From assembly GCA_021292105.1 (NCBI GenBank), contig CM037868.1, positions 35,521,876 through 35,585,875 on the forward strand: a stretch of 64,000 bases of DNA, given 5' to 3'. Positions 23,640-32,751 of the stretch are shown in pieces; position 1 is the first letter of the stretch; each line of letters opens with the position of its first letter. Under the pieces are notes generated by a model that was not told the origin of the DNA, searched no databases, and was given only the letters and a program-made list of their open reading frames with translations. This DNA comes from Anadara kagoshimensis (lineage: Eukaryota > Mollusca > Bivalvia > Arcoida > Arcidae). The translations under genes were made by a program, and so were the position numbers.

Positions 23640-23945
23640 TTGCAAGCCTAGGCTTATGAAGGCTCTCAAAAAGTCTTATGACGTCATGACAGTATTGTTG
23701 ATAAGTTTGATGTCTCTGTGATCAGGATTGCCCTGGATATTTTTGACGTCTCATAGTTCAATGTTCACACACAATTTTGATTACAAGTGGCGGGTGTAGC
23801 TAGCTAAACAGGAGGTGCTTAACCTTCCGAAGCACCCGACCTCACTTCCCTGGTGGAAGTTCACGTGTCTAACCTGACTTGTCAGTTCCAAAGTTTTTAC
23901 TTTGTTTCTGGATTGTGATTTGGACATGGATAAGTATGTTTGTTT
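23640..23945 (+). repeat. family R repeat inside the foldback core
   Basis: A complete-looking copy: TGACAGTATTGTTGATAAGT, TTTTGACGTCTCATAGTTCA, GGCGGGTGTAGCTAGCTAAA, GAAGCACCCGACCTCACTTC and TCTGGATTGTGATTTGGACA in order. It is the best preserved member next to 7825-8165. Confidence 0.7.
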
Positions 23946-24585
23946 TTGATTCTTTGAAATGTTCCCAATTATAAGCTAAAATAGAAACAAAAGCACACAT
24001 ACCAAGCAAAGCCATTACCTTGACCCAGTTTTAAGATATAGCAACTTTCAGCTATTGACATCTTACTTCGACCCATTTTGAAGGTCATTTCAAAAGAAAG
24101 TAAAAATTGAAACCTGATGTAAACTGTCATAATTAGAGACATTTTACGAAATTCACACAAAGACGTGGTACCCATTTTTCTACCGAATATTTCTAAAGGG
24201 TAAAACCTTCAGAGGTTAATGCAACATCATATTTTGCCATTATCGGTTACGGAGAGAAAATGTTTTTGCTTCTTAGACCACCTTGTCTTAGTTATGGTAA
24301 CCGTAGCAACACCATGAATAAATCTGAACTACACCAGCCTATATATACTTCAGAACAAATATCATTGATATCTGTTCAGTTGTTTCAGAAGAGAAGTCAA
24401 AATTGGGTGTCAAAGATGTTATTAAGATTAAATGATTAACGAAAACTTATTGAAGTCATTTGTACATTTTATTTGTATGTTGCAAAAGAACGCGCTTTTG
24501 TGTTATTTCCCTGTTGTACTGCCAAAACATTCTCTGAATCGGAAGTTTGGAAACCTTTTTAACATAATCTACATTTTTAGCTCAC

Positions 24586-25711
24586 CTGAGCTGAAAGCTC
24601 AGATGAGCTATTGCAATGGTTCACCGTCCGTCGTCTGTCGTGCGTTAACTTTGTACATTTTAATCATCTCCTCTAAAACTACCAAGCCAAATTTGATGAA
24701 ACTTGGTGATTATGATGACTAGGTTAAGGTCTTTCAGATTTGCACAAATAAAAGGATTATGTCCCCTTGGGGCCCTATAAAGGGGGAAATTGTGAAAATC
24801 TTTAAAAATCATCTCCTCTGAACTTACAAGAGATATAGCTTAGATATTTCATGTGAAACATACTTTGGACACCTAGTTTCAGATTTGCACAAATCATAAC
24901 TGTGGGGGCCAAAATGGGGAAATGGCAAGGTACTTAAGGAAAATTAATGTATTGGTCAATATATCTTATCTATAAACTTTTTTATAGGCATGTATATTGG
25001 AATATTGTAGGTATTGGCCTAACGGTCGTTTTGATATATGAATAAAGGTCATAGGTTTCTAGGGCAAGGTCATAGATGCAAACGAATATTTTAATGGTCA
25101 ATTATCTCAAAAACTATAAACTTTTTGTATAGGCATGTATATTGGAATATTGTAGGTATTGGCCTAACAATCATTTTGATATATAAATAAAGGTCATAGG
25201 TTCAAAGGTCAAGGTCATAGATGCAAACTAATAATTTAAATGGTCAATTATCTTAAAAACTATAAACTTTTTGTATAGGCATGTATATTAGAATATTGTG
25301 GGCATTTGCACAACCATCATTTTGATATATAAATAAAGGTCAAAGGCTCAAAGGTCAAGGTCAGAGACACGAACAAATACTTAAATGGTTAATTATCTCA
25401 AAAACTATAAACTTTTTGTATAGGCATGTACCTTAGAATATTGTAGGTATTGGCCTAATGCATATTTTAATATATAGATGTTTTAGCTGTTTATAAATAA
25501 TATATTGTAGCTAGACTTTAGATATGTTATATATAGCATACTTATATAATAATTATTATAATTAATTTGCAAAAATACTTGCATATTATTTGCCCTTACT
25601 GCTGAAAATTTTGATATTCTCTTTTATTAATGCCATTGACCATTGAACCTCTGCATAAGATATGTACTCTGCATCAGGTGAGCGTTAAGGCCCATGGGCC
25701 TCTTGTTGGTT
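24586..25711 (+). mobile_element. AGCTC-type non-autonomous element, complete, nested in the foldback core
   Basis: It starts TTTTTAGCTCACCTGAGCTG, followed by CACCGTCCGTCGTCTGTCGT, and ends CATCAGGTGAGCGTTAAGG then CCCATGGGCCTCTTGTTG. The subterminal AGCTCACCTGA and TCAGGTGAGC are inverted. Inside, a 145-146-bp motif (AAACTATAAACTTTTTGTAT at 25111, 25257 and 25402) is repeated in tandem. The family is the same as at 8709-9936. There is no ORF of note, and the small frame at 24432-24722 spans its left edge. Confidence 0.75.
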
Positions 25712-26149
25712 TCTTTTAATGTTGTTCTGTGTCCAGTTCTTTTTTATGTATATCGAGTAGGCAGTTATTTACGAGCTGGAATTAGTTGCCATATACATTG
25801 TATTTTCCCAATATTATTGGAAAAGCTAACTAAAAGCTTTAGAAAATGATTCCAGAAAATGCTTTTTTCTGTAAGACTACAAAAAAAGGTCGCAGTGATA
25901 TTTTGCAGATCAAGTTTAAGAAAAAGTGATGTCAATTTTGTTTAAATACGGTCCTGGTTGACGGGCTATTGACATCACAGTCATTTTTTAAGCTTTTATT
26001 CAGATAAAGCTGCATAATATGTTTAATCATTGTCCGTTAAAAACTTTTGTTCAATCATACCTAATGCAGACTGGAATTAAACAATTTAACCAGTTTCCTG
26101 TTAGGGCGAAGCCCGCCAAACACGTTAAGCTTGGAAACTGTCTGGCAGG

Positions 26150-26190
26150 TTTTTTTTTGTTTTTTTTTTGTTTTTTTTTTTTTTTTAATA
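26150..26190. repeat. poly-T tract
   Basis: About 35 T residues interrupted by single Gs, followed by AT-rich text. It could mark the tail of a retroposed fragment on the minus strand. No further support. Confidence 0.6.
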
Positions 26191-26546
26191 ACATATATAC
26201 AAAATATACACGATACACCCACCTACCACCTACCAGATGAGCAGGACGTTACTAGTGTTATAATCACTTTTGTTGGGGGTTATATAAATTTTCTAAATTT
26301 ATCTATAGACATAATAACAGGCACATAGCCGGTTGTAATTTTGAACAAATCATTAGTGGTATGGAAACACTGGAATGACTGTAACTTGTTTATCACAGTA
26401 TTATTTGTATGAACTTTTCTTGTATATGTAATTACCCCCGAAAAGAGTAAAAGTGTGTACAACTTAATGCTTAAGTACTTTCGACAGCTTACAAGAGTAA
26501 AATTATTTACCAATAACAAAATTATTTTCTCATTTTTGCTTATTTT

Positions 26547-26994
26547 TAGTCCCCTACCGGCGAAAGCCGAAGGGGACTTTAGGTTTGCACTCTGTCTGTC
26601 CGTCTGTCCGTCTCTCACACCTCAGTTTTCCACACTTTTTTCTAAACTCTTGTAGATAATTAACTGATTTTTGGTATGTGAGTCTACCATGATAAGTTAC
26701 AGATCAACTTTACGTTTCGTTTCCATCTGCTAATTTTAACCGGAGTTATGGCCCTTTGATCTTTGAAAATTCACTGAAATTTCAGTTTTCTGCTCTTTTT
26801 TTCTACACGCTTGCAGTTAATGAATTGTTTTTTGGTATGCAGGTCAACCATGATGAGTTACAGATCAAATTTATGTTTCGTTTCATTCCACTAGTTTTTA
26901 TGGGAATTATGGCTCTTTGAACTTTGAAAAATTTAATGAAATTTCAGTTTTCAGCACTTTTTTCTACATGCTTGCAGATAATGATTTTTTGAGA
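26547..26994 (+). mobile_element. 5' part of an interspersed element (AGTCCCCTACCGGCG type)
   Basis: It begins TTTTTAGTCCCCTACCGGCG with a local inverted repeat (CTACCGGCGAAAGCCGAAGG), then GTCTGTCCGTCTGTCCGTC, and two diverged units of TTTTGGTATG...ACCATGATGAGTTACAGATC. It is cut off by the right-arm array. A related start (ATCTCCTGCCTTTCGAAGAA) is seen at 46690. Confidence 0.6.
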
Positions 26995-28530
26995 ACTCAT
27001 CAGATATCTACTATTTTTCATATCTACAACTCCGACTGACACTCAGATGCCGTGTATTTTATTTCTAGAAGTTGTTTAAATTTTTGTTACCAAATGCGTT
27101 TCAGGTCGAACATACTTTTGTTACCAAATGCGTTTTAGGTAAAAGTAGGATATCTGTTAAATTTTGGTGATATCTCATCAGATATCTACTATTTGTCATA
27201 TCTACAACTCCGACTGACACTCAGATGCCGTGTATTTTATTTCTAGAAGTTGTTTAAATTTTTGTTACCAAATGCGTTTCAGGTCGAACATACTTTTGTT
27301 ACCAAATGCGTTTTAGGGAAAAGTAGGATATCTGTTAAATTTTGGTGATATCTCATCAGATATCTACCATTTGTCATATCTACAACTCCGACTGACACTC
27401 AGATGCCGTGTATTTTATTTCTAGAAGTTGTTTTAATTTTTGTTACCAAATGCGTTTCAGGTCGAACATACTTTTGTTACCAAATGCGTTTTAGGGAAAA
27501 GTAGGATATCTGTTAAATTTTGGTGATATCTCATCAGATATCTACTATTTGTCATATCTACAACTCCGAATAACACTCAGATGTTGTGTATTTTATTTCT
27601 AGAAGTTGTTTAAATTTTTGTTACCAAATGCGTTTCAGGTCGAACATACTTTTGTTACCAAATGCGTTTTAGGGAAAAGTAGGATATCTGTTAAATTTTG
27701 GTGATATCTCATCAGATATCTACTATTTGTCATATCTACAACTCCGACTGACACTCAGATGCCGTGTATTTTATTTCTAGAAGTTGTTTAAATTTTTGTT
27801 ACCAAATGCGTTTCACGTTGAACATACTTTTGTTACCAAATGCGTTTTAGGGAAAAGTAAGATATCTGTTAAATTTTGGTGATATCTCATCAGATATCTA
27901 CCATTTGTCATATCTACAACTCCGACTGACACTCAGATGCCGTGTATTTTATTTCTAGAAGTTGTTTTAATTTTTGTTACCAAATGCGTTTCAGGTCGAA
28001 CATACTTTTGTTACCAAATGCGTTTTAGGGAAAAGTAGGATATCTGTTAAATTTTGGTGATATCTCATCAGATATCTACTATTTGTCATATCTACAACTC
28101 CGAATAACACTCAGATGTTGTGTATTTTATTTCTAGAAGTTGTTTAAATTTTTGTTACCAAATGCGTTTCAGGTCGAACATACTTTTGTTACCAAATGCG
28201 TTTTAGGGAAAAGTAGGATATCTGTTAAATTTTGGTGATATCTCATCAGATATCTACTATTTGTCATATCTACAACTCCGACTGACACTCAGATGCCGTG
28301 TATTTTATTTCTAGAAGTTGTTTAAATTTTTGTTACCAAATGCGTTTCAGGTCGAACATACTTTTGTTACCAAATGCGTTTTAGGGAAAAGTAGGATATC
28401 TGTTAAATTTTGGTGATATCTCATCAGATATCTACTATTTGTCATATCTACAACTCCGACTGACACTCAGATGCCGTGTATTTTATTTCTAGAAGTTGTT
28501 TTAATTTTTGTTACCAAATGCGTTTTTGTT
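26995..28530 (-). repeat. 178-bp tandem array, right arm of the foldback element
   Basis: About 8.6 units are inverted relative to the left arm. Variants recur every third unit: the CCGAATAACACTCAG variant is at 27566 and 28100, 534 bp (3 x 178) apart, so a trimer was duplicated. On the plus strand each unit offers GTATTTTATTTCTAG|AAGTTG, a pyrimidine-rich 3' splice site. Confidence 0.95.
28481..28492 (+). promoter_or_regulatory. putative 3' splice site in the last right-arm unit
   Basis: TTTTATTTCTAG ends at 28492, and the exon would begin AAGTTGTT. From there the frame is open across the rest of the element into host coding sequence and expects a phase 1 upstream exon, which is the phase of exons 1-4 and of the donor at 22624. 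No branch point was assigned. Confidence 0.45.
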
Positions 28531-28548
28531 ACCAAATGCGTTGTAACA

Positions 28549-31500
28549 AGGCTATATAATGCATTGGATGAAGATATCAGAAAGCAAATTACAAAAAAAA
28601 AATTACATTTATTTGTGAAAAAAACTCATATCGACACCGTGATGTGGGCTTTTGAAAAATATAGCATAGAGGAAAAAGACGTGGATCATTTGCTAATGTC
28701 AGTCCGATCCTGTGACATGATGATAAAAATAATGAAAAAAATTAAAGGGTATTCTTTTTATAAGGTACTGTTGACTTATCCCTTTAACATCTTGGTAAAA
28801 ATTGTACGAACATGTTGGAATTATGAGGCAGTTAATGTTATGCTACATCAATGGCCAGACATTGATCGTGAACTGGTGTTAAATTTACTATTTGCACTTA
28901 TAATGTGCAATGACGAAAAATCAATTGATGTCATCCTAACAAGAAGACCTGATGTTTTAAGGCAACAAGACATAGAAAACCTATTGATAGTTTCGTGTTT
29001 AGCAGGCTGTAATAAAACTTTACAATTAATTCTAAATAACAGGAAATATCCACTAAGTCGAAACACTATGCAAAAGATGTTTGTATCAACCCATGCCACT
29101 GGACACAAACAATTGTTAAATTCTTTTCTTGATTTTAAGCTGAAAGAAATTTCTGAAGATATAAGAAATTTACATGTTTTGGCATATCTGGGAGAATTTG
29201 AGTTTTTCAAAAAGCTCATAAATATTGGTATGAATATTAATATGAAAAGTGAAACAGACAGAAGCTTGTTGATGTTTACTATCAAAGGCTACAAACGTGT
29301 CCTTGAGTTTAGAGGGATTAGTAAAAAATTCAGAAGGATGGTTAAAAATTGGAATCTGTCTGATATCATATATGTTAAAAATTGCAATCTGTCTGATATC
29401 ATATATGTTAAAAATTGCAATCTGTCTGATATCATTTACTTTGTTGAACATATTATACAAGAAATGGATGGTGATGCTACAACTGGTGATGATGAGGAGG
29501 ATAATATAAATACACAGGACACATCTGACTATAGAATGATATTTAATTATCTGATGCAAACTGATAATGCCAAGGAGGATGATATAATAACACAGGGCAC
29601 ATCTGACTATAGAATGATATTGAATTATCTGATGAAAACTGATAATGCCAACTTAACAGATTTAAATATGACATTGGACAAACATGGCAGTACTGTAGCA
29701 CATTATTGTGTACTTTTTAATGACATTCAAACACTGACTTTAATAGCAAATACATATAAAAACGTTTTGTCATCAAAAACATGTGACGGTGTAAGTTGTC
29801 TGCACGTGGCTGCATTATTCGGCAATTATGATGTATTCAAGGTGTTAGCTGAGGCAGGTTTAGGCATCAAAGAAAGGGATGCTTTTAGTAGAAGTGTTTT
29901 ACAGTATGCTATGATTGGTTATGTTTCTGCTTTTAATTGCCATTGGGAAGAAATTAATAATTGCAAACACATACTCTCATATTACTCATCATTGAAGAAG
30001 TTTTATAAACGTCCTGAAAAAGACGATCTGAAACAACTACTGGGATTTTTGATACAAAATGAGGATGTCTGTTTGACGGATTTAGATATGGAAATGGATA
30101 CGCATGGCAGTACTTTAGCACATTTTTGTGTATTTTTGAATGATACCCAAACGCTAGATGTAATTGCAAATAGATACAAAAGTGTATTATCGTCAAAAAC
30201 AGTTGACGGGGTAACCTGTCTGCACATGGCTGCATTATTGGACAAAAATGATGTGTTCATGTTGTTAGTTAAGGCAGGGTTAAGCATCAAAGAAATGGAT
30301 GCTTTTAGTAGAAGCGTCTTACAGTACGCTATGATTGGTTATGTTTCTGCTTTTAATTGCCATTGGGAAGGAATTAACAGTTGCAAACACATAATCTTAT
30401 TGTACTCATCATTGAAGAGGTTTGATAAACGTCCTGAAAAAGACGACCTGAAACAATTACTGGGATTTTTGATACAAAATGAGGATGTCTGTTTGACACA
30501 TTTAGATATGGTAATGGATACGCATGGCCGCACTATAGCACATTTTTGTGTGGCTATTAATTGTGTTCAAATAGTGAATATTCTGGTAAAAAGATACGAC
30601 AGCGTGTTATTATCAAAAACATTTGACGGGGTAACTTGTCTGCACGTGGCTGCACTTTACGACAGATATGATTTGTTTTTGTTGTTGGTCAAAACAGGTT
30701 TAAGCATTAAAGATAGGGATAAGATTGGTATAAGCGTTTTGCAGTATGCTATCATCGGTTACTGTTCTGTTTTGGATTTGGATTTAGAAAAATATTTCCA
30801 GGAAAATTACGGTAGCACACTCTTATTAGAGTATATCAAATGGCACAGACACAAACCTGAACGAGAGGGCTATAGAAAGATACTTGAACTTTTGATTCAA
30901 AATGAAGATGTCTGTTTGACAGATTTAGATATGGCAATAGATACACATGGTACCACTATAGCACATTGTTGTGTGGTTTTAAATGATGTTCAAATACTAG
31001 ATTTACTTGCAAACAAATACATTCATATACTCTACTCAAAAACATACAAAAATATGACATGCTTTCACGTTGCTGCATTCTTTGGTAATGTTCGTGTAAT
31101 TGAAACGTTAGTCAAGACAGGTTTAGAAATATCAGAAAGAAATGATCTGGGTAGAAATTTGCTCCAATGTGTTTTGGTGGGTTATAGATTTTTGTGCTTG
31201 GGATGTATTTTCAGAATTATGGACCCTGATGACTTTAAATTTGACAATAACAAAACTAAAACAGAGGATATAGACACCAATGTTGATACATCAGTTAACT
31301 GTGCTAATGATGAATCTTCGGGTATAAATACAAGAAACAATGATCATAGCACGACTTCTTTAAAAGTTCAGGAGCACGGAAATAGAATTGGAAGATTTTG
31401 TTTGAAATATTGTCGATCACGTATCTTACGCATTAAATTTGGAAATGTTTCCGATTATACACAGATACTGTTGGTTTTAGTTAACCATGGAATTAGTACT

Positions 31501-31884
31501 GATTTAGACATCATACTTGACAAACATGGATGCACTTTGGCTCATTACTGTGTAGTGAACGACGATCAAGCCACTATAGATTTACTACATAAAGCATGTC
31601 CTAGTGTACTGTCTAAGGAAAATTTCGATAAAGTCAAACCGATAGATCTTGCTGTAGTTTTGGGCAGATATAAAATATTTCAAAAACTTTATTGTTCTCA
31701 ACAAAACACTGAAGAATTAAATAAAATCTTGTTAAAAGGAAAGCAATACAAGCAATATTGCAAATATGGAAATTTTGGAAGTAAATTGCTTAATTTTTTA
31801 CCCCCAATAAATTTCATTTCATGGGGTGATGAAAATGATTACGATGCAATCGAACGAGCAATCAAAAATAAATACATTGTCTAG
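28549..31884 (+). CDS. sensor gene exon 5, part 2: ankyrin-type repeat region and stop
   Basis: The frame continues from part 1 once the insertion and one AGGCTA are discounted (Arg596-Leu597-Tyr598). It encodes residues 598-1706 and stops TAG at 31882-31884. Residues about 598-850 form a helical region with degenerate ankyrin-like pairs. A 33-nt motif repeated three times and a 78-nt motif repeated twice follow. Five super-repeats start at about residues 964, 1104, 1244, 1385 and 1578, with the first three steps 140, 140 and 141 residues. Each has D-x-HG-x-T-x-AH-x-CV, then LSSKT-x-DG-x-T-CLH-x-AAL, G-L-x-I-x-x-RD and LQYA-x-IGY. G-x-T-x-LH-x-AA is the ankyrin hallmark. The region is likely the ligand- or partner-binding sensor. 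An upstream ATG at 28471 inside the element is in frame, so a separate N-terminally altered product is conceivable. Confidence 0.9.
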   Translation, partial: RLYNALDEDIRKQITKKKLHLFVKKTHIDTVMWAFEKYSIEEKDVDHLLMSVRSCDMMIKIMKKIKGYSFYKVLLTYPFNILVKIVRTCWNYEAVNVMLHQWPDIDRELVLNLLFALIMCNDEKSIDVILTRRPDVLRQQDIENLLIVSCLAGCNKTLQLILNNRKYPLSRNTMQKMFVSTHATGHKQLLNSFLDFKLKEISEDIRNLHVLAYLGEFEFFKKLINIGMNINMKSETDRSLLMFTIKGYKRVLEFRGISKKFRRMVKNWNLSDIIYVKNCNLSDIIYVKNCNLSDIIYFVEHIIQEMDGDATTGDDEEDNINTQDTSDYRMIFNYLMQTDNAKEDDIITQGTSDYRMILNYLMKTDNANLTDLNMTLDKHGSTVAHYCVLFNDIQTLTLIANTYKNVLSSKTCDGVSCLHVAALFGNYDVFKVLAEAGLGIKERDAFSRSVLQYAMIGYVSAFNCHWEEINNCKHILSYYSSLKKFYKRPEKDDLKQLLGFLIQNEDVCLTDLDMEMDTHGSTLAHFCVFLNDTQTLDVIANRYKSVLSSKTVDGVTCLHMAALLDKNDVFMLLVKAGLSIKEMDAFSRSVLQYAMIGYVSAFNCHWEGINSCKHIILLYSSLKRFDKRPEKDDLKQLLGFLIQNEDVCLTHLDMVMDTHGRTIAHFCVAINCVQIVNILVKRYDSVLLSKTFDGVTCLHVAALYDRYDLFLLLVKTGLSIKDRDKIGISVLQYAIIGYCSVLDLDLEKYFQENYGSTLLLEYIKWHRHKPEREGYRKILELLIQNEDVCLTDLDMAIDTHGTTIAHCCVVLNDVQILDLLANKYIHILYSKTYKNMTCFHVAAFFGNVRVIETLVKTGLEISERNDLGRNLLQCVLVGYRFLCLGCIFRIMDPDDFKFDNNKTKTEDIDTNVDTSVNCANDESSGINTRNNDHSTTSLKVQEHGNRIGRFCLKYCRSRILRIKFGNVSDYTQILLVLVNHGISTDLDIILDKHGCTLAHYCVVNDDQATIDLLHKACPSVLSKENFDKVKPIDLAVVLGRYKIFQKLYCSQQNTEELNKILLKGKQYKQYCKYGNFGSKLLNFLPPINFISWGDENDYDAIERAIKNKYIV
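29341..29439 (+). repeat. 33-nt coding triplication
   Basis: The motif AATCTGTCTGATATCATATA with GTTAAAAATTGC occurs three times in a row, encoding NLSDIIYVKNC repeats. The length is a multiple of 3, so the frame is kept. The copies are almost identical, so the event is recent. Confidence 0.9.
29495..29652 (+). repeat. 78-nt coding duplication
   Basis: ACATCTGACTATAGAATGAT occurs at 29521 and 29599, 78 nt apart. The encoded TSDYRM-I/L-x-NYLM-x-TDNA segment is doubled, and both copies are preceded by acidic residues and D-x-I-x-TQ. The frame is kept. Confidence 0.9.
29653..31260 (+). repeat. 420-nt coding super-repeats (four in register)
   Basis: Units begin at 29653, 30073, 30493 and 30916, each opening with Leu-Thr-Asp/His-Leu. 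Units 1 and 2 are near-identical over GATGCTTTTAGTAGAAG to GGGATTTTTGATACAAAA, while unit 4 is divergent. A fifth, isolated unit begins at about 31495. The nucleotide-level similarity suggests recent unequal exchange or conversion within the exon. Confidence 0.9.
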
Positions 31885-32349
31885 TTTTGTGATTCAAATA
31901 TAGATTCTTTATGTTTCAACAGCTTTGGTTGAATATGTATAAGTTATATCGTCATTCTATCTATAGTGATTTAAAGGTAATTTTAGCGTGAGTGAATACT
32001 TATACCTTTCTAGGATTACTAAATTTTTGTAGATATTCATTTAAGAATTTGGTTCCGTAGGTTGGTGTAGGTTTGGATATCTGTCATTTATGAACAACAA
32101 ATACAGCAAAGGAGTGGAAAATGATTTGAGTAAAAAGACGATAGAGTCACTATAATGTCAAAGGGAGACAACTCCGGAAACCCTAAAAATTTGGAAGAAT
32201 ACGCTTTTATGCAGTATTATATTTTATCACAAACTAAATGACGAATTCGAAATTTACCATAATGGAAACGTTTTTATTATCCTCAATTAAAAATAGTATA
32301 CAATCTGTTGCGGGTATAAAAATTATTCATAGCTCCCTCACTCAAAGGC

Positions 32350-32355
32350 AATAAA
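32350..32355 (+). promoter_or_regulatory. candidate polyadenylation signal
   Basis: AATAAA about 470 nt after the stop codon is the first clear hexamer beyond the coding end. A second AATAAA is near 32416. Both sit in AT-rich DNA, so chance is a real possibility. Confidence 0.3.
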
Positions 32356-32572
32356 TGTATAAAATGATACAATTTAATTATCATAAAAATTATTGCATGT
32401 AATTTTATTTTAAAATAAATATTTTTATCTTCTGGGAATTGTTTATGTAAATTCTATTAGGAGATCAAAAATTCCATGGTAAGAGTTGTCTCCCTTTAAC
32501 TGTACATAAGTGAGCACTGATTGAAATTTTATGCAAATGACATATCAATATAATATGCATCATATATATATA

Positions 32573-32751
32573 TACAGTCAAGCCTGTCTATAAAGACCTC
32601 CCAAGGGAACCAATAAAAGAGGTATTTATAAGCAGGTGGCCTTTATATACAGGTTTAAATAATATAAACAGAGAACAATAGAGATGCAATTCTATTGACC
32701 TTTATAAGCAGGTGATATATAGAGGTAGCCTTTAAGGCAGGTTGGACTGTA
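32573..32751 (+). mobile_element. MITE family C (TACAGTC type), complete copy
   Basis: The left end TACAGTCAAGCCTGTCTATA and the right end TTAAGGCAGGTTGGACTGTA are inverted. The interior reads ACCTCCCAAGGGAACCAATA and GAGAACAATAGAGATGCAAT. It is 179 bp inside TA-rich DNA. The termini and TA flanks fit a Tc1/mariner-driven non-autonomous element. Confidence 0.8.

Larger units (their letters stand above)
22608..28548. mobile_element. foldback-type DNA element, 5,941 bp, inserted in exon 5
   Basis: The ends are perfect inverted repeats: TGTTACAACGCATTTGGTAA at the left and TTACCAAATGCGTTGTAACA at the right. Each is followed inward by a second AACGCATTTGGTAACAAA block and then by 178-bp tandem units, about 4.6 at the left and 8.6 inverted at the right. 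The core (23455-26995) has no transposase and is a nest of other repeats. Long inverted termini made of tandem repeats are the hallmark of Foldback-like elements. The 6-bp duplication does not match the classical Drosophila FB (9 bp) and would fit IS3EU or Dada-type groups, so the superfamily is unresolved. Removing the element and one AGGCTA restores a continuous frame. Confidence 0.88.

Noticed and set aside
28848-30533. Minus-strand frames of 64-145 codons under the ankyrin exon
   Set aside because: They are antisense shadows of a strong, repeat-structured plus-strand coding region.
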